Part shown: piece after piece, positions 23,904-30,540 of the stretch | Layout of the letters: each line of letters starts with the position of its first letter | How positions within the stretch are numbered: the stretch's first letter is position 1 | Assembly: GCF_000422565.1 (NCBI RefSeq) | Contig: NZ_AUMA01000019.1 | Location: 1 to 35,382 of the forward strand | Source: Desulfovibrio aminophilus DSM 12254 | GTDB taxonomy: Bacteria > Desulfobacterota > Desulfovibrionia > Desulfovibrionales > Desulfovibrionaceae | Direction: 5' to 3' | Length of the DNA stretch: 35,382 bases | Made by a program: the position numbers and the translations under genes | The notes under the pieces: generated by a model | What the model saw: only the letters and a program-made list of their open reading frames with translations | Database searches by the model: none | What the model was told of the DNA's origin: nothing

Positions 23904-24269
23904 TCACAACCCCAGGGCCAGGCTCAGCGCGCCCACGGCCACCATGACCGCCTGGCGCGCGCAGGCCCCGACGAAGGCGGGAACGCAGCCCGCCGCGATG
24001 GGATAGTCGGGCTCGCCTGCGGCCCCGTCCCCCCCGGAGCGCAGCCAATCCTCGTCGAGGTAGCTGTCCGGCTGGGCGTAGGGCCAGAACCAGCGGTCCA
24101 GGTGGTAGAAGACCAGCCCGCCTAGGGCGGGCAGGGCCAGTTTGTACAGGATCACCGGCATCTGTTCCGGCGCGATGTGCCCCAGGGCCAGCAGCAGCGC
24201 GGTGGTCGCCGCCAGCAGCAGGGCGTGGCGGTGACGTTCGCGGAAGGTGCGCGGGGACTGGATGGACAT
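23904..24269 (-). CDS. holin candidate, multi-span membrane protein
   Basis: 121 aa, ATG 24269 with AAGGAGG seven bases upstream. Hydrophobic segments at about 16-33 (ALLLAATTALLLALGHIA), 39-57 (VILYKLALPALGGLVFYHL) and at the C-terminus (AVMVAVGALSLALGL) indicate three spans. It is first in the lysis cassette, just downstream of late promoter 1 and upstream of the endolysin, the usual holin site. No specific holin family is recognised. A long hairpin precedes its RBS. Confidence 0.72.
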   Translation of the reverse strand: MSIQSPRTFRERHRHALLLAATTALLLALGHIAPEQMPVILYKLALPALGGLVFYHLDRWFWPYAQPDSYLDEDWLRSGGDGAAGEPDYPIAAGCVPAFVGACARQAVMVAVGALSLALGL

Positions 24270-24284
24270 GAGGGCCTCCTTCCC

Positions 24285-24315
24285 GCCGCCCGGTGAGCCC
24301 CCGGGCTCGGGCGGC
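24285..24315 (-). promoter_or_regulatory. strong hairpin in the leader of the holin candidate
   Basis: GCCGCCCG and CGGGCGGC pair, with an inner AGCC/GGCT extension, leaving only a three-base asymmetry. The structure ends about 9 bases before the AAGGAGG ribosome site. It could tune holin translation or protect the 5' end of the late message. No U-tract is present, so it is not a simple terminator. Confidence 0.5.
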
Positions 24316-24374
24316 TCTCGCCCGGGGACTCGGTCGGGGCGCACGCATGGGCGTGGCGGATGTGGTAGGCCCTA

Positions 24375-24424
24375 TGGATAATCTAGAGAGGCGGCGATTG
24401 CCGGAAGGGGCGCGAACTATGCAA
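24375..24424 (-). promoter_or_regulatory. putative late promoter 1 with 29-bp conserved element
   Basis: Minus strand 24424-24396 reads TTGCATAGTTCGCGC, two bases, CTTCCGGCAATC, 27/29 identical to the copy at 16870-16842. A weak -10 (TATCCA, 24380-24375) lies 15 bases beyond it, the same offset as in the second copy. It starts five bases after the stop of the HTH gene and directs a leader of about 100 bases into the lysis cassette. Confidence 0.65.
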
Positions 24425-24428
24425 GGAA

Positions 24429-24872
24429 TCACTGCCAGCTCGTCTTGCACATCTCCTCGCGCACGGAGGCCGAGGAGACCCGGAGGGGCTTGTCCGGGTG
24501 CCTGTCCAGCACCCCCCCGTCGACCAGCTCATAGATGCGGCGGGCGCTGACGCCCAGGCACCACGCGGCCTCATCGACCCGCAGCCAGGCCTTGAGACGC
24601 ACCAATTCCTCCGCCGGGACCGCAGGGAGGTTCGCAATGGCCACCGTGAACCTCCTGCCCGTGCCCGGCAAAACAAGTTGGAACCCCGCGCCGCCGACGC
24701 GGCTGCATCTGCGGCGGCACCCCAGGCAGAGAAAGCGCGTGCCCTTGGTGAACCAGCTGGCCGCCGTCGGTCGGGAGCAGCGCAGTTCGTCATAGACCGC
24801 CCCGGCCACCTCGCCACGGTAAGGCGTGTACCCCTGGGCCAGTACATCCAGAACATCTTGGACCTGCGACAT
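24429..24872 (-). CDS. HTH (MerR/excisionase-type) protein, candidate late activator
   Basis: 147 aa, ATG 24872 preceded by AAGGGGG. The C-terminus (LRVDEAAWCLGVSARRIYELVDGGVLDRHP … SSASVREEM) is a winged-helix/excisionase-type DNA-binding motif. The middle has a Cys cluster (FLCLGCRRRC). It is the last gene before late promoter 1, the place of mor in Mu, but it shows no Mor/C resemblance. That position makes it a good candidate for the factor that binds the 29-bp late elements; this is inference. Confidence 0.72.
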   Translation of the reverse strand: MSQVQDVLDVLAQGYTPYRGEVAGAVYDELRCSRPTAASWFTKGTRFLCLGCRRRCSRVGGAGFQLVLPGTGRRFTVAIANLPAVPAEELVRLKAWLRVDEAAWCLGVSARRIYELVDGGVLDRHPDKPLRVSSASVREEMCKTSWQ

Positions 24873-24883
24873 GGCGCACCCCC

Positions 24884-25210
24884 TTACGATAAAACAACCT
24901 CCAACGCCGCCCGGGCCTGGGCCCGGAAAAGATCGTCGCAGCGGCGGCAATCCCCGCGCACTGAGCACCGGGAGCACGCCGTCCGCTTGATCGCCTCGAA
25001 CATCTTGGCCTCCGGCCCGGAGCGCCCCTCCAGGGCCTCGCGGATTCGCGCGGACTGGCGGGCCACGTCCCCGCCGTATGTCCCCGCCAGAATCATGTAG
25101 ACCGTGGCCCGGTTGACCACCCCGCGCATGGCTCGGCAGAACCGATGTACGGTGCGGTACTTGCCCACGATCTCGCGGCGCAGTGCCGCGATGTCCTCCG
25201 GCTCGCTCAC
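24884..25210 (-). CDS. hypothetical protein with CX2CX5CX2C cluster
   Basis: 108 aa from GTG 25210, overlapping the GemA stop (GTGA). Helical N-terminus (EDIAALRREIVGKYRTVHRFCRAM … VNRATVYMILAGTYGG) that may contain an HTH, then CSRCSVRGDCRRC near residues 80-92, a likely zinc or Fe-S site. It follows GemA and precedes the HTH gene, so it belongs to the middle regulatory cluster. Family not recognised. Confidence 0.75.
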   Translation of the reverse strand: MSEPEDIAALRREIVGKYRTVHRFCRAMRGVVNRATVYMILAGTYGGDVARQSARIREALEGRSGPEAKMFEAIKRTACSRCSVRGDCRRCDDLFRAQARAALEVVLS

Positions 25211-25701
25211 ACGGCGGCCCCGGCGGAGCGGCGCTTGGCCTCCACCCGCTTCTCCAGGTCCATGACCAGGCGGCGGATGTCCTGTTCCCGGGCCAGCCAG
25301 CGCAGGGCCTCGACCCCGAACTCCCGGCGCACCCGCGTGTCCAGGGACGTCATGTCGTAGCCCAGCTCGCGCCACATGGCCGCGATGTACCGCTTCACCT
25401 GGGCGCGCGGGCCATCTGGGATTTCATACCAGTCCGAACGCCTGGAGGCCGCCTTGGCCTGGTAGCCCGGCTTGTTCCGTGGCTCGGTACGCGAAGTGAA
25501 CTGCGCGCCCTGGGCCGCCAGGTGGTCCACCAACTTGATCAGCTCCACGCCCGTGAGGTCGGCCGAGCTGGACTTGCCGTACTTGGCCATCAGCAGATCG
25601 CGCCAGGTCTCGTCGTCCAGGCCGATCTGCTTGCGTCCCAGGTGGACCTTGGCATAGAGCCCGCGTCTCTGACCGGGCGTCATGCGGGGAGCGGTCTTCA
25701 T
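25207..25701 (-). CDS. gemA: GemA-like regulatory protein (Mu gp16, DUF1018)
   Basis: 164 aa from ATG 25701, eight bases after AGGAG (ATG 25707 is only two bases from it). TPGQRRGLYAKVHLGRKQIGLDDETWRDLLMAKYGKSSSADLTG is the DUF1018 signature, and REFGVEALRWLAREQDIRRLVMDLEKR fits its C-terminus. In Mu, GemA modulates host gene expression and DNA topology late in the early phase. It lies just upstream of the middle/late switch genes, as in Mu. Confidence 0.9.
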   Translation of the reverse strand: MKTAPRMTPGQRRGLYAKVHLGRKQIGLDDETWRDLLMAKYGKSSSADLTGVELIKLVDHLAAQGAQFTSRTEPRNKPGYQAKAASRRSDWYEIPDGPRAQVKRYIAAMWRELGYDMTSLDTRVRREFGVEALRWLAREQDIRRLVMDLEKRVEAKRRSAGAAV

Positions 25702-25720
25702 TCTCATCTCTCCTGCAAAA

Positions 25721-26047
25721 TTAATCGGGTTCGCCATCAACCGAGAGGATCGCGTGGACACGGGAGCGGCGCAGCTCGTAATTGGCGTCCTGCCACCGTC
25801 GGCGCATACCGGCCTCCCGTCGCCCCCAGGCGACTTCGCCCCCAGGGAACCTTTCCGCGATGTCGCGGCAAGCCGAGACGATCTTGTTCCACCGGATCAT
25901 GTGCCACCACAGAGCCTCGTAGACCTCGGCCAGCCACGACAAAGCCTCAATGCGGTCGTGAAGCGGGCAGACCTGGAGATACGGGCACGACGGGCACATG
26001 GCCTGCTGGCATCCGAGATAGTCGATCATCAGCTTGGGGTTGCTCAT
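25721..26047 (-). CDS. hypothetical protein with CX4CX2CX5C motif
   Basis: 108 aa, ATG 26047 overlapping the upstream stop (ATGA). CQQAMCPSCPYLQVC at residues about 13-27 has CX4CX2CX5C spacing, suggestive of an iron-sulfur or zinc site. The rest is helical and Trp-rich (WLAEVYEALWWHMIRWNKIV … GRREAGMRRRW). No family recognised. It is part of the early operon of small proteins between DUF4258 and GemA. Confidence 0.75.
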   Translation of the reverse strand: MSNPKLMIDYLGCQQAMCPSCPYLQVCPLHDRIEALSWLAEVYEALWWHMIRWNKIVSACRDIAERFPGGEVAWGRREAGMRRRWQDANYELRRSRVHAILSVDGEPD

Positions 26048-26490
26048 CCTCGCTCCTTCGTGGTCTGCACATCGCTGGCCGGGACATGGACCAGGCCCCG
26101 GCCCATGAGGACCACGGCCACATACCAGCGCCCGTCGAACCCCCGAATGGGCTCGCCCGCCACGCGGGTCAGATCAAACAGCGGGCCCACGCCCTCGGCC
26201 GTGCGGCCGTTGAGCACCCGCACCGGCTGCCCGGGCCGCAGGTCCGGGGCCGCCTCTTCGGCCAGCTTCGGGCCGCCAAGGCGCTCGGCCAGGAGCGCGC
26301 CGATCCCGGCCGCGTCCAGGTACAGGCGCCCGCCGTCGGCCGCATCCAGCCAGCGCCGGTCGAGGCGCACGCGGTAGCGGCCTCGCGCACCGTCCGGCCA
26401 CTGCTCGGACGGGAACATTTCAAATTTCAGGGTCAGTTTTGCGCCGTACCAGACGCAAACCGACTTCCAAACCTTGCGGCGCTCGGCCAT
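26044..26490 (-). CDS. hypothetical early protein
   Basis: 148 aa, ATG 26490 forming ATGA with the DUF4258 stop. It begins MAERRKVWKSVCVWYGAKL and contains a beta-rich segment (RGRYRVRLDRRWLDAADGGRLYLDAAGIGALLAERLGG split over two stretches) and a C-terminal RWYVAVVLMGRGLVHVPASDV. The last stretch looks like an SH3-like fold, which is a guess. No family recognised; codon use and packing support it as real. Confidence 0.75.
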   Translation of the reverse strand: MAERRKVWKSVCVWYGAKLTLKFEMFPSEQWPDGARGRYRVRLDRRWLDAADGGRLYLDAAGIGALLAERLGGPKLAEEAAPDLRPGQPVRVLNGRTAEGVGPLFDLTRVAGEPIRGFDGRWYVAVVLMGRGLVHVPASDVQTTKERG

Positions 26491-26834
26491 CACCAACACC
26501 TTCCGGCGTGGCGTTCTTCTCGTTCGATGCGCCGCCGCATCTGTCCGGGCATCCGGGCCCGGCGCTTGGGGTTGAGCCTGGCCTTCGGGGGGCGCGGGTA
26601 CAGGACCGTGATCACGGTGTGGGTGTCCCTGCTGGCCACCACGCGCAGCCCGCACAGGGACAGGCACACCGTGCCGGGCTCCAAGCCCTGCTCCACCTTC
26701 CCGGAGAACACCACGGCGGCCAGCATGGGCACCGTGACGCCGCGCTCCTCCATGCGGCTGGCTGCGTGTGCGGTCAGGGGCAGCATGTCAGCTCCGCGCC
26801 GCTCGTCGTGGATAGGGCAGTGGCGGGTGGTCAT
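26490..26834 (-). CDS. DUF4258 domain protein
   Basis: 114 aa, ATG 26834 two bases after the previous stop. LTAHAASRMEERGVTVPML … VFSGKVEQG … LRVVASRDTHTVITVLYP is the DUF4258 pattern (HA..RM.ERGI … V.….. T.ITV). These are small BECR/RelE-like-fold proteins sometimes linked to toxins. The N-terminus has CPIHDERRGADML. The C-terminal tail is very basic (KARLNPKRRARMPGQMRRR). No antitoxin-like partner is obvious; it sits within a phage early operon. Confidence 0.85.
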   Translation of the reverse strand: MTTRHCPIHDERRGADMLPLTAHAASRMEERGVTVPMLAAVVFSGKVEQGLEPGTVCLSLCGLRVVASRDTHTVITVLYPRPPKARLNPKRRARMPGQMRRRIEREERHAGRCW

Positions 26835-26836
26835 GA

Positions 26837-27211
26837 CTACACCGTTTCCTCGTTCAAAGTCCGGTAGGTGTGCACCTTGGAATTGAGATTGAAGACACCG
26901 AAAAAGGCATCCAGCGACACGCCACAGGCGTCGCAAATTCCCTGGACGGAATTGCCGCCGCGACGAATCGCGTCCAGCACCTCCTGGCGCTTCTCCTTGG
27001 GGAGAGCCAGCGCCGCCGCCTTGCAGCGGGCCTTGTACTCCACACGGTACTTCCGGCGTTCCGCAGGCAGATCAATGCCCGCGACCTTGGCGGCGGCACG
27101 AAATTCCCGACGCAGCGCCGCGCGTTCCTTCTTGGTCTCGCAGTGCTCCAGACGATCACTGATGCGCACCAGCATCTTCCGCGCTTGTGCTTGTTCTCGG
27201 CGCGTGGTCAT
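26837..27211 (-). CDS. hypothetical basic protein with C-terminal HTH-like region
   Basis: 124 aa from ATG 27211, overlapping the preceding stop (ATGA). Very basic and helical (KKERAALRREFRAAAKVAGIDLPAERRKYRVEYKARCKAAAL in pieces), ending with VLDAIRRGGNSVQGICDACGVSLDAFFGV, which reads like a homeodomain-type HTH used by transposase-related and phage regulators. Family unknown. A DNA-binding role in early control is inferred. Confidence 0.75.
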   Translation of the reverse strand: MTTRREQAQARKMLVRISDRLEHCETKKERAALRREFRAAAKVAGIDLPAERRKYRVEYKARCKAAALALPKEKRQEVLDAIRRGGNSVQGICDACGVSLDAFFGVFNLNSKVHTYRTLNEETV

Positions 27212-27420
27212 GGCTCTACCCCGACAAGCACCAACGCTTTTTCCGCCGCACTTTGCGCGCCGAACAGGTCTCCTCGCACAGCGCAGAGGATCACTTCGCG
27301 GAGGCCCTCGATGAGGATATTCCGGTCCTTGTTCCCGGCCCCAATCTCTCGCTCCAGGCAGTCCGGGCAATGATGGGGGTCCGGATACCCATGTGGGCAC
27401 TCTTTGTACTGTATCGCCAT
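27208..27420 (-). CDS. small Cys/His protein (70 aa)
   Basis: CPHGYPDPHHCPDC near residues 8-21 (CX10CX2C with three His) is a likely zinc site, followed by a helical tail (LIEGLREVILCAVRGDLFGAQSAAEKALVLV). ATG 27420 follows tandem hairpins and starts the next block of the early operon. No family recognised. Confidence 0.72.
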   Translation of the reverse strand: MAIQYKECPHGYPDPHHCPDCLEREIGAGNKDRNILIEGLREVILCAVRGDLFGAQSAAEKALVLVGVEP

Positions 27421-27449
27421 CTACGCTCTCCCTCGGCTGCTCATCAGGC

Positions 27450-27490
27450 CCGGGCCGCCACGCCCGGACGACCGCCCCATGCGGGGCGGT
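27450..27490 (-). terminator. tandem hairpins between early gene blocks
   Basis: Two perfect stems lie in the 74-bp gap: ACCGCCCC/GGGGCGGT (8 bp, loop ATGC, 27471-27490) and CCGGGC/GCCCGG (6 bp, 27450-27467). Neither has a U-tract on the minus strand; the larger has TTTCGCTATTT on the plus side. They may attenuate the early transcript or block antisense transcription. Confidence 0.5.
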
Positions 27491-27494
27491 TTCG

Positions 27495-27680
27495 CTATTT
27501 GGCGAACGTGATCGCCGTGTCCTCGCCGAACGTGTCATTGATGCCCATGACCGTGACGACGGCCATCTGTTGCGCGAGCGTGCCCTCGTCCTCGCGCTGG
27601 ACCGGCGGATCAAAAACGACGCGCACATCGACGGCCCCGCCATCCTCGTTGTCCTGGAAGGTGACAGTCACCTTGGCCAT
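27495..27680 (-). CDS. small hypothetical early protein (61 aa)
   Basis: MAKVTVTFQDNEDGGAVDV … RVVFDPPVQREDEGTLAQQM … AITFAK. A small acidic beta-type protein starting at the last base of the HU-like stop. This type recurs in early regions of Mu-like phages, but I cannot give a function. Confidence 0.75.
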   Translation of the reverse strand: MAKVTVTFQDNEDGGAVDVRVVFDPPVQREDEGTLAQQMAVVTVMGINDTFGEDTAITFAK

Positions 27681-27952
27681 CAGGCGACCGCTTCCTTGAG
27701 CACCTTGGTCATGCTGAACTTCACCGCCGTTTTGGCGGGCACCTGGATGGTCGCCCCCGTGCGCGGGTTGCGGCCCTCGCGGGCCGCGCGCCGCACGGCC
27801 TTGAGCTTGCCCAGGCCGGGAAGGGGCACCTCGCCCCCGGCCACGAGTTCGGCGGCGGCCACGCGGCCCAGGTTGTCCAGGACCAGTTCCACCGTCGTGC
27901 CCGGCACGTTCGCCGCCTTGCTCACCTGGGACACCAGTTCTGCCTTGGTCAT
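27680..27952 (-). CDS. HU-family DNA-binding protein
   Basis: 90 aa, full HU length. MTKAELVSQVSKA, GLGKLKAVRRAAREGRNPRTG and ATIQVPAKTAVKF are the family signatures, with the conserved GRNP motif and Pro in the DNA-intercalating arm. HU bends DNA; Mu transpososome assembly needs HU in the L1-L2 gap. A phage-borne copy in the transposition operon could serve this phage's own ends, which is inference. ATG 27952 has GAAGAAGAC, a modest RBS. Confidence 0.93.
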   Translation of the reverse strand: MTKAELVSQVSKAANVPGTTVELVLDNLGRVAAAELVAGGEVPLPGLGKLKAVRRAAREGRNPRTGATIQVPAKTAVKFSMTKVLKEAVA

Positions 27953-27988
27953 GGTCTTCTCCTTCGGTTTTCCGGCTTGCGCCGTGGG

Positions 27989-28393
27989 TTATTGGGTTTT
28001 CGTCAGCCGCGTGGCTTCCCGGCGCATGTCCGTGGCCTCGCCGCGCATGTGCACGGGGATCAGCCGCGAGACCCGCAAGGACTCCAGGAATTTCGCCTGC
28101 CGCCGCGTCAGGTTGGTCAACTGCGTGAGCTTGATGCGGGCCTCGGCCAGGGCGTTGTCCTCGACCGGCGCGCCCTGCTCGGCCGCCTGGGCCTGACGCT
28201 CCAGGTCCAAGGCCACGCTCCGCATGTGGCCGGGCAACAGGTTGGTCTCACGGGTGTCGCGGACGAACCGCGCAAGTTTCCGAACCAGGGCCTGAAACAT
28301 GAGGGTGCTGGACTCGGCGTCGCGCAGCGCGCGCACCAGCCCCTCGCGCGGGGGCGTGGCCGGGGTGGCCGGGGTGGATTCTTGTCCGTCCAT
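27989..28393 (-). CDS. hypothetical helical early protein
   Basis: 134 aa, ATG 28393 with AGGAGG just upstream. Mostly helical with repeated Arg/Leu patterns (LMFQALVRKLARFVRDTRETNLLPGHMRSVALDLERQ and RRQAKFLESLRVSRLIPVHMRGEATDMRREA, each shown in part). The two halves both contain R-x2-LIP/LLPxHMR, hinting at an internal duplication. Family not recognised. Confidence 0.75.
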   Translation of the reverse strand: MDGQESTPATPATPPREGLVRALRDAESSTLMFQALVRKLARFVRDTRETNLLPGHMRSVALDLERQAQAAEQGAPVEDNALAEARIKLTQLTNLTRRQAKFLESLRVSRLIPVHMRGEATDMRREATRLTKTQ

Positions 28394-28401
28394 GTGGCCT
28401 C

Positions 28402-29001
28402 CTAGACCGCCGCCATATCCAGCGGGATGGGGTCATACCGGCCCGAGGCCGTGCGCTCGTACACGCGCACGTAAGCCTTGGTCCCGGTCACTTGGATGCT
28501 GTCGCCGATGGCCCGCATGGCCTGCTGCCAGCGTTCGTCGGTGATCTCCAGGCGACGCAGGTTCAGGATGCGGCCGGTGTTGATGCGGCCTTCCTTGTCC
28601 ACCTGGAACGCCTGGTCGATGAGCGCCTGCAACTCCGAGCGGGCCCCCTCGGTCCAGTCGCGCAGGCATTCGTCCACCAAGGCCTTGGCCGCCTGGAGGC
28701 GCTCGTCGAAGGTGATGTGCTCGGCCACCTGGCGGACGATCTTGAACCGGCCGTCGTAGCTCGTCAGGCTCACGTTGCCCTTGTCCCCGCCCAGCTTGGC
28801 CCCGTACTTCTCGGCCGACAGGGCCACGAACGCGCCCACGTCGCCCATGAGTTCGGCCTTGAGCCGGGCCAGGGCCTCGCGCATCGCCCTGACCTTGGCG
28901 ACCTTTTCCATGACCAGCTCGTGCCGGGCCATGTCGATCTCGCGCACCTGGTCGCGCGGGATCAGGTGTCCCTGGGCGTTTTCCATGTATCCTTCGGGCA
29001 T
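28402..29001 (-). CDS. DUF3164 family protein
   Basis: 199 aa. ATG 29001 has GGAGG five bases upstream; GTG 29016 (GTGA overlap) is the alternative. MENAQGHLIPRDQVREIDMARHELV is the DUF3164 opening, and YDGRFKIVRQVAEHITFDERLQAAKALVDECLRDW follows the family closely. It is widespread after the transposition genes in Mu-like phages, near where Mu has gam. Its function is not known. Confidence 0.9.
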   Translation of the reverse strand: MPEGYMENAQGHLIPRDQVREIDMARHELVMEKVAKVRAMREALARLKAELMGDVGAFVALSAEKYGAKLGGDKGNVSLTSYDGRFKIVRQVAEHITFDERLQAAKALVDECLRDWTEGARSELQALIDQAFQVDKEGRINTGRILNLRRLEITDERWQQAMRAIGDSIQVTGTKAYVRVYERTASGRYDPIPLDMAAV

Positions 29002-29012
29002 GTTCTCCTCCC

Positions 29013-29216
29013 TCACTGCTTCATGGCCAGCGGCGCGGCGGCGTCAGCGATCGCCACCACAGCCAAGGCCACGCGGGTTTCGAGGTTCCGGGCATCCTCG
29101 GCCGCCTGGTCTAGCACTCGGCAGGCCGAGCGGATGATCTCCCACTGTTCCTGGGTAACGCCCCAGGCCAGCTCGCGCAGCTTCAGGGCCGCGCCCTTGA
29201 TGTTCTCGTGGATCAT
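29013..29216 (-). CDS. small hypothetical early protein (67 aa)
   Basis: MIHENIKGAALKLRELAWGV … EQWEIIRSACRVLDQAAEDARNLE … AVVAIADAAAPLAMKQ. A short helical protein with ATGA overlap to the gene before and (G)TGA junction to DUF3164. No family recognised; operon coupling supports it. Confidence 0.72.
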   Translation of the reverse strand: MIHENIKGAALKLRELAWGVTQEQWEIIRSACRVLDQAAEDARNLETRVALAVVAIADAAAPLAMKQ

Positions 29217-29803
29217 GCGTCGTCGCCTCCGTTGTCTCCGCTGCGCCAGACGACCTGGCCCAGGTTCGGGTCATACAGTTGTTTGATCCGTTGGATCATG
29301 GGCGGCCGGGGCCCGGTGTAGCGCGAGGGCACCCAGCGCCAGCGCGATGCCCCGCCGGGCTTGGAAATCCGGGCCAGGTATCCGGCGCGGCAGAGCCAGA
29401 TGCAGTACTGCCTGGCCTCGCACTGGGCCACGGCGATCCCGGCCGCCAGCACTCGTGCCGTCAGGTCGTCCACGTTGAACTCCTTGAGCACCCGCATGGT
29501 GCGCCAGAGCGCCTCGCGGCCCTGGCCCGACGTGACCGGTCCGCCGTCCTTGCGCAGGCGCGGCGTCTCCACGCCCATGTCCCGCTCCAGGCGGTAACGG
29601 ACCTCCCGGTCCGTGGTGTCGCGGCTGACGACGCCGCCCCGGGCCAGGCGGTTGAGGTAGTCCCGCGTGGTGGCCCGCAGCGTCCGTGCCGCGTCGGCGA
29701 TCTCCTGAAGCGTGCCCCCGCGCACCGTGCGCAAGGCCGCCCATATCCGGTCTTGGGGACCGAGGCCCCCGGCTGGGAGCAGATGCACCGGCCGCCGCGC
29801 CAT
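29213..29803 (-). CDS. winged-helix early protein after MuB
   Basis: 196 aa, ATG 29803 overlapping the MuB-like stop (ATGA). Two winged-helix-like parts are visible: residues about 17-75 (DRIWAALRTVRGGTLQEIADAARTLRATTRDYLNRL … VVSRDTTDREVRYRL) and about 95-165 (EALWRTMRVLKEFNVDDLTARV … CIWLCRAGYLARI). This type of double-HTH protein is common behind B in Mu-like phages. Target unknown. The frame stays open further upstream but only in antisense-type shadow. Confidence 0.82.
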   Translation of the reverse strand: MARRPVHLLPAGGLGPQDRIWAALRTVRGGTLQEIADAARTLRATTRDYLNRLARGGVVSRDTTDREVRYRLERDMGVETPRLRKDGGPVTSGQGREALWRTMRVLKEFNVDDLTARVLAAGIAVAQCEARQYCIWLCRAGYLARISKPGGASRWRWVPSRYTGPRPPMIQRIKQLYDPNLGQVVWRSGDNGGDDA

Positions 29804-30528
29804 CAGATGTCCCTCCGAGCGGCGCGGCCGGTATAGAAGGCCAAGCCGGACAAGGCCGCCAAGTCCACGGTGTCCAGGCCCAGCTCTGCGGCCCGTTCCC
29901 GGGCCAGTTCCAGGTTGACGCAGATCCTCCGCGCCGACCCTTGTGACAAATCGTGGATGCGCCGCAGCAGGTCCGCGCCCATGCGCACGCCCGGGCACCA
30001 GAAACGGGCCAGCTCGGCCGCGTCCTCCAGGCTGGCGGGCTGGGCCGCCACCCAGTTCAGGATGCGGCCGTGAAACCGCTCCCAGCGCTCCAGCTTTCCG
30101 GGCAGGCCCTCCTCGCCGATGAGCATGATGGCCGCCCGGCTGGCCTCGTAAATATCCTTCACGATCTGCGCCAGACCGCGTTCCACCACATGATCCATCT
30201 CGTCGATGATGAGTGGGCGACCCGAAAGCGCGAGCTGCTCGGCCGCCTGGTCCGCCATCTCCGGGATGGTCCGGCCGGGTTGGATGCCCATCTCCTTGAG
30301 CATGGCCGTCAGCATGGCCTTGCGCGTCCAGGTGCTGCGACCCTCCACGTAGTAGGCTCGGTGCGCGTTGGCAGCCACCACCGCACCCGTGGATTTGCCC
30401 CAGCCGGACGGGCCGTGGAAGACCACCAGGCCGGGCAGATGCCGGGGCCGGGACATGGCCCGGTCCAAGGCGGTCAAACATATTCCCACATTCTGGAGCG
30501 GGGCCATTGGTTCCATCGTCTGCGTCAT
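29803..30528 (-). CDS. AAA ATPase transposition activator (MuB-like)
   Basis: 241 aa, shorter than Mu B (312). GPSGWGKST (39-47) is Walker A and LIIDEMD (106-112) is Walker B; PASLEDAAELARFWCPGVR and DLSQGSARRICVNLELA look like the C-terminal lid. It binds target DNA with ATP, delivers it to the transposase and gives target immunity. The N-terminal HTH of Mu B is missing, as in other B3/D3112-type relatives. It directly follows the transposase gene. Confidence 0.92.
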   Translation of the reverse strand: MTQTMEPMAPLQNVGICLTALDRAMSRPRHLPGLVVFHGPSGWGKSTGAVVAANAHRAYYVEGRSTWTRKAMLTAMLKEMGIQPGRTIPEMADQAAEQLALSGRPLIIDEMDHVVERGLAQIVKDIYEASRAAIMLIGEEGLPGKLERWERFHGRILNWVAAQPASLEDAAELARFWCPGVRMGADLLRRIHDLSQGSARRICVNLELARERAAELGLDTVDLAALSGLAFYTGRAARRDI

Positions 30529-30540
30529 GTCTCCTCCCTG

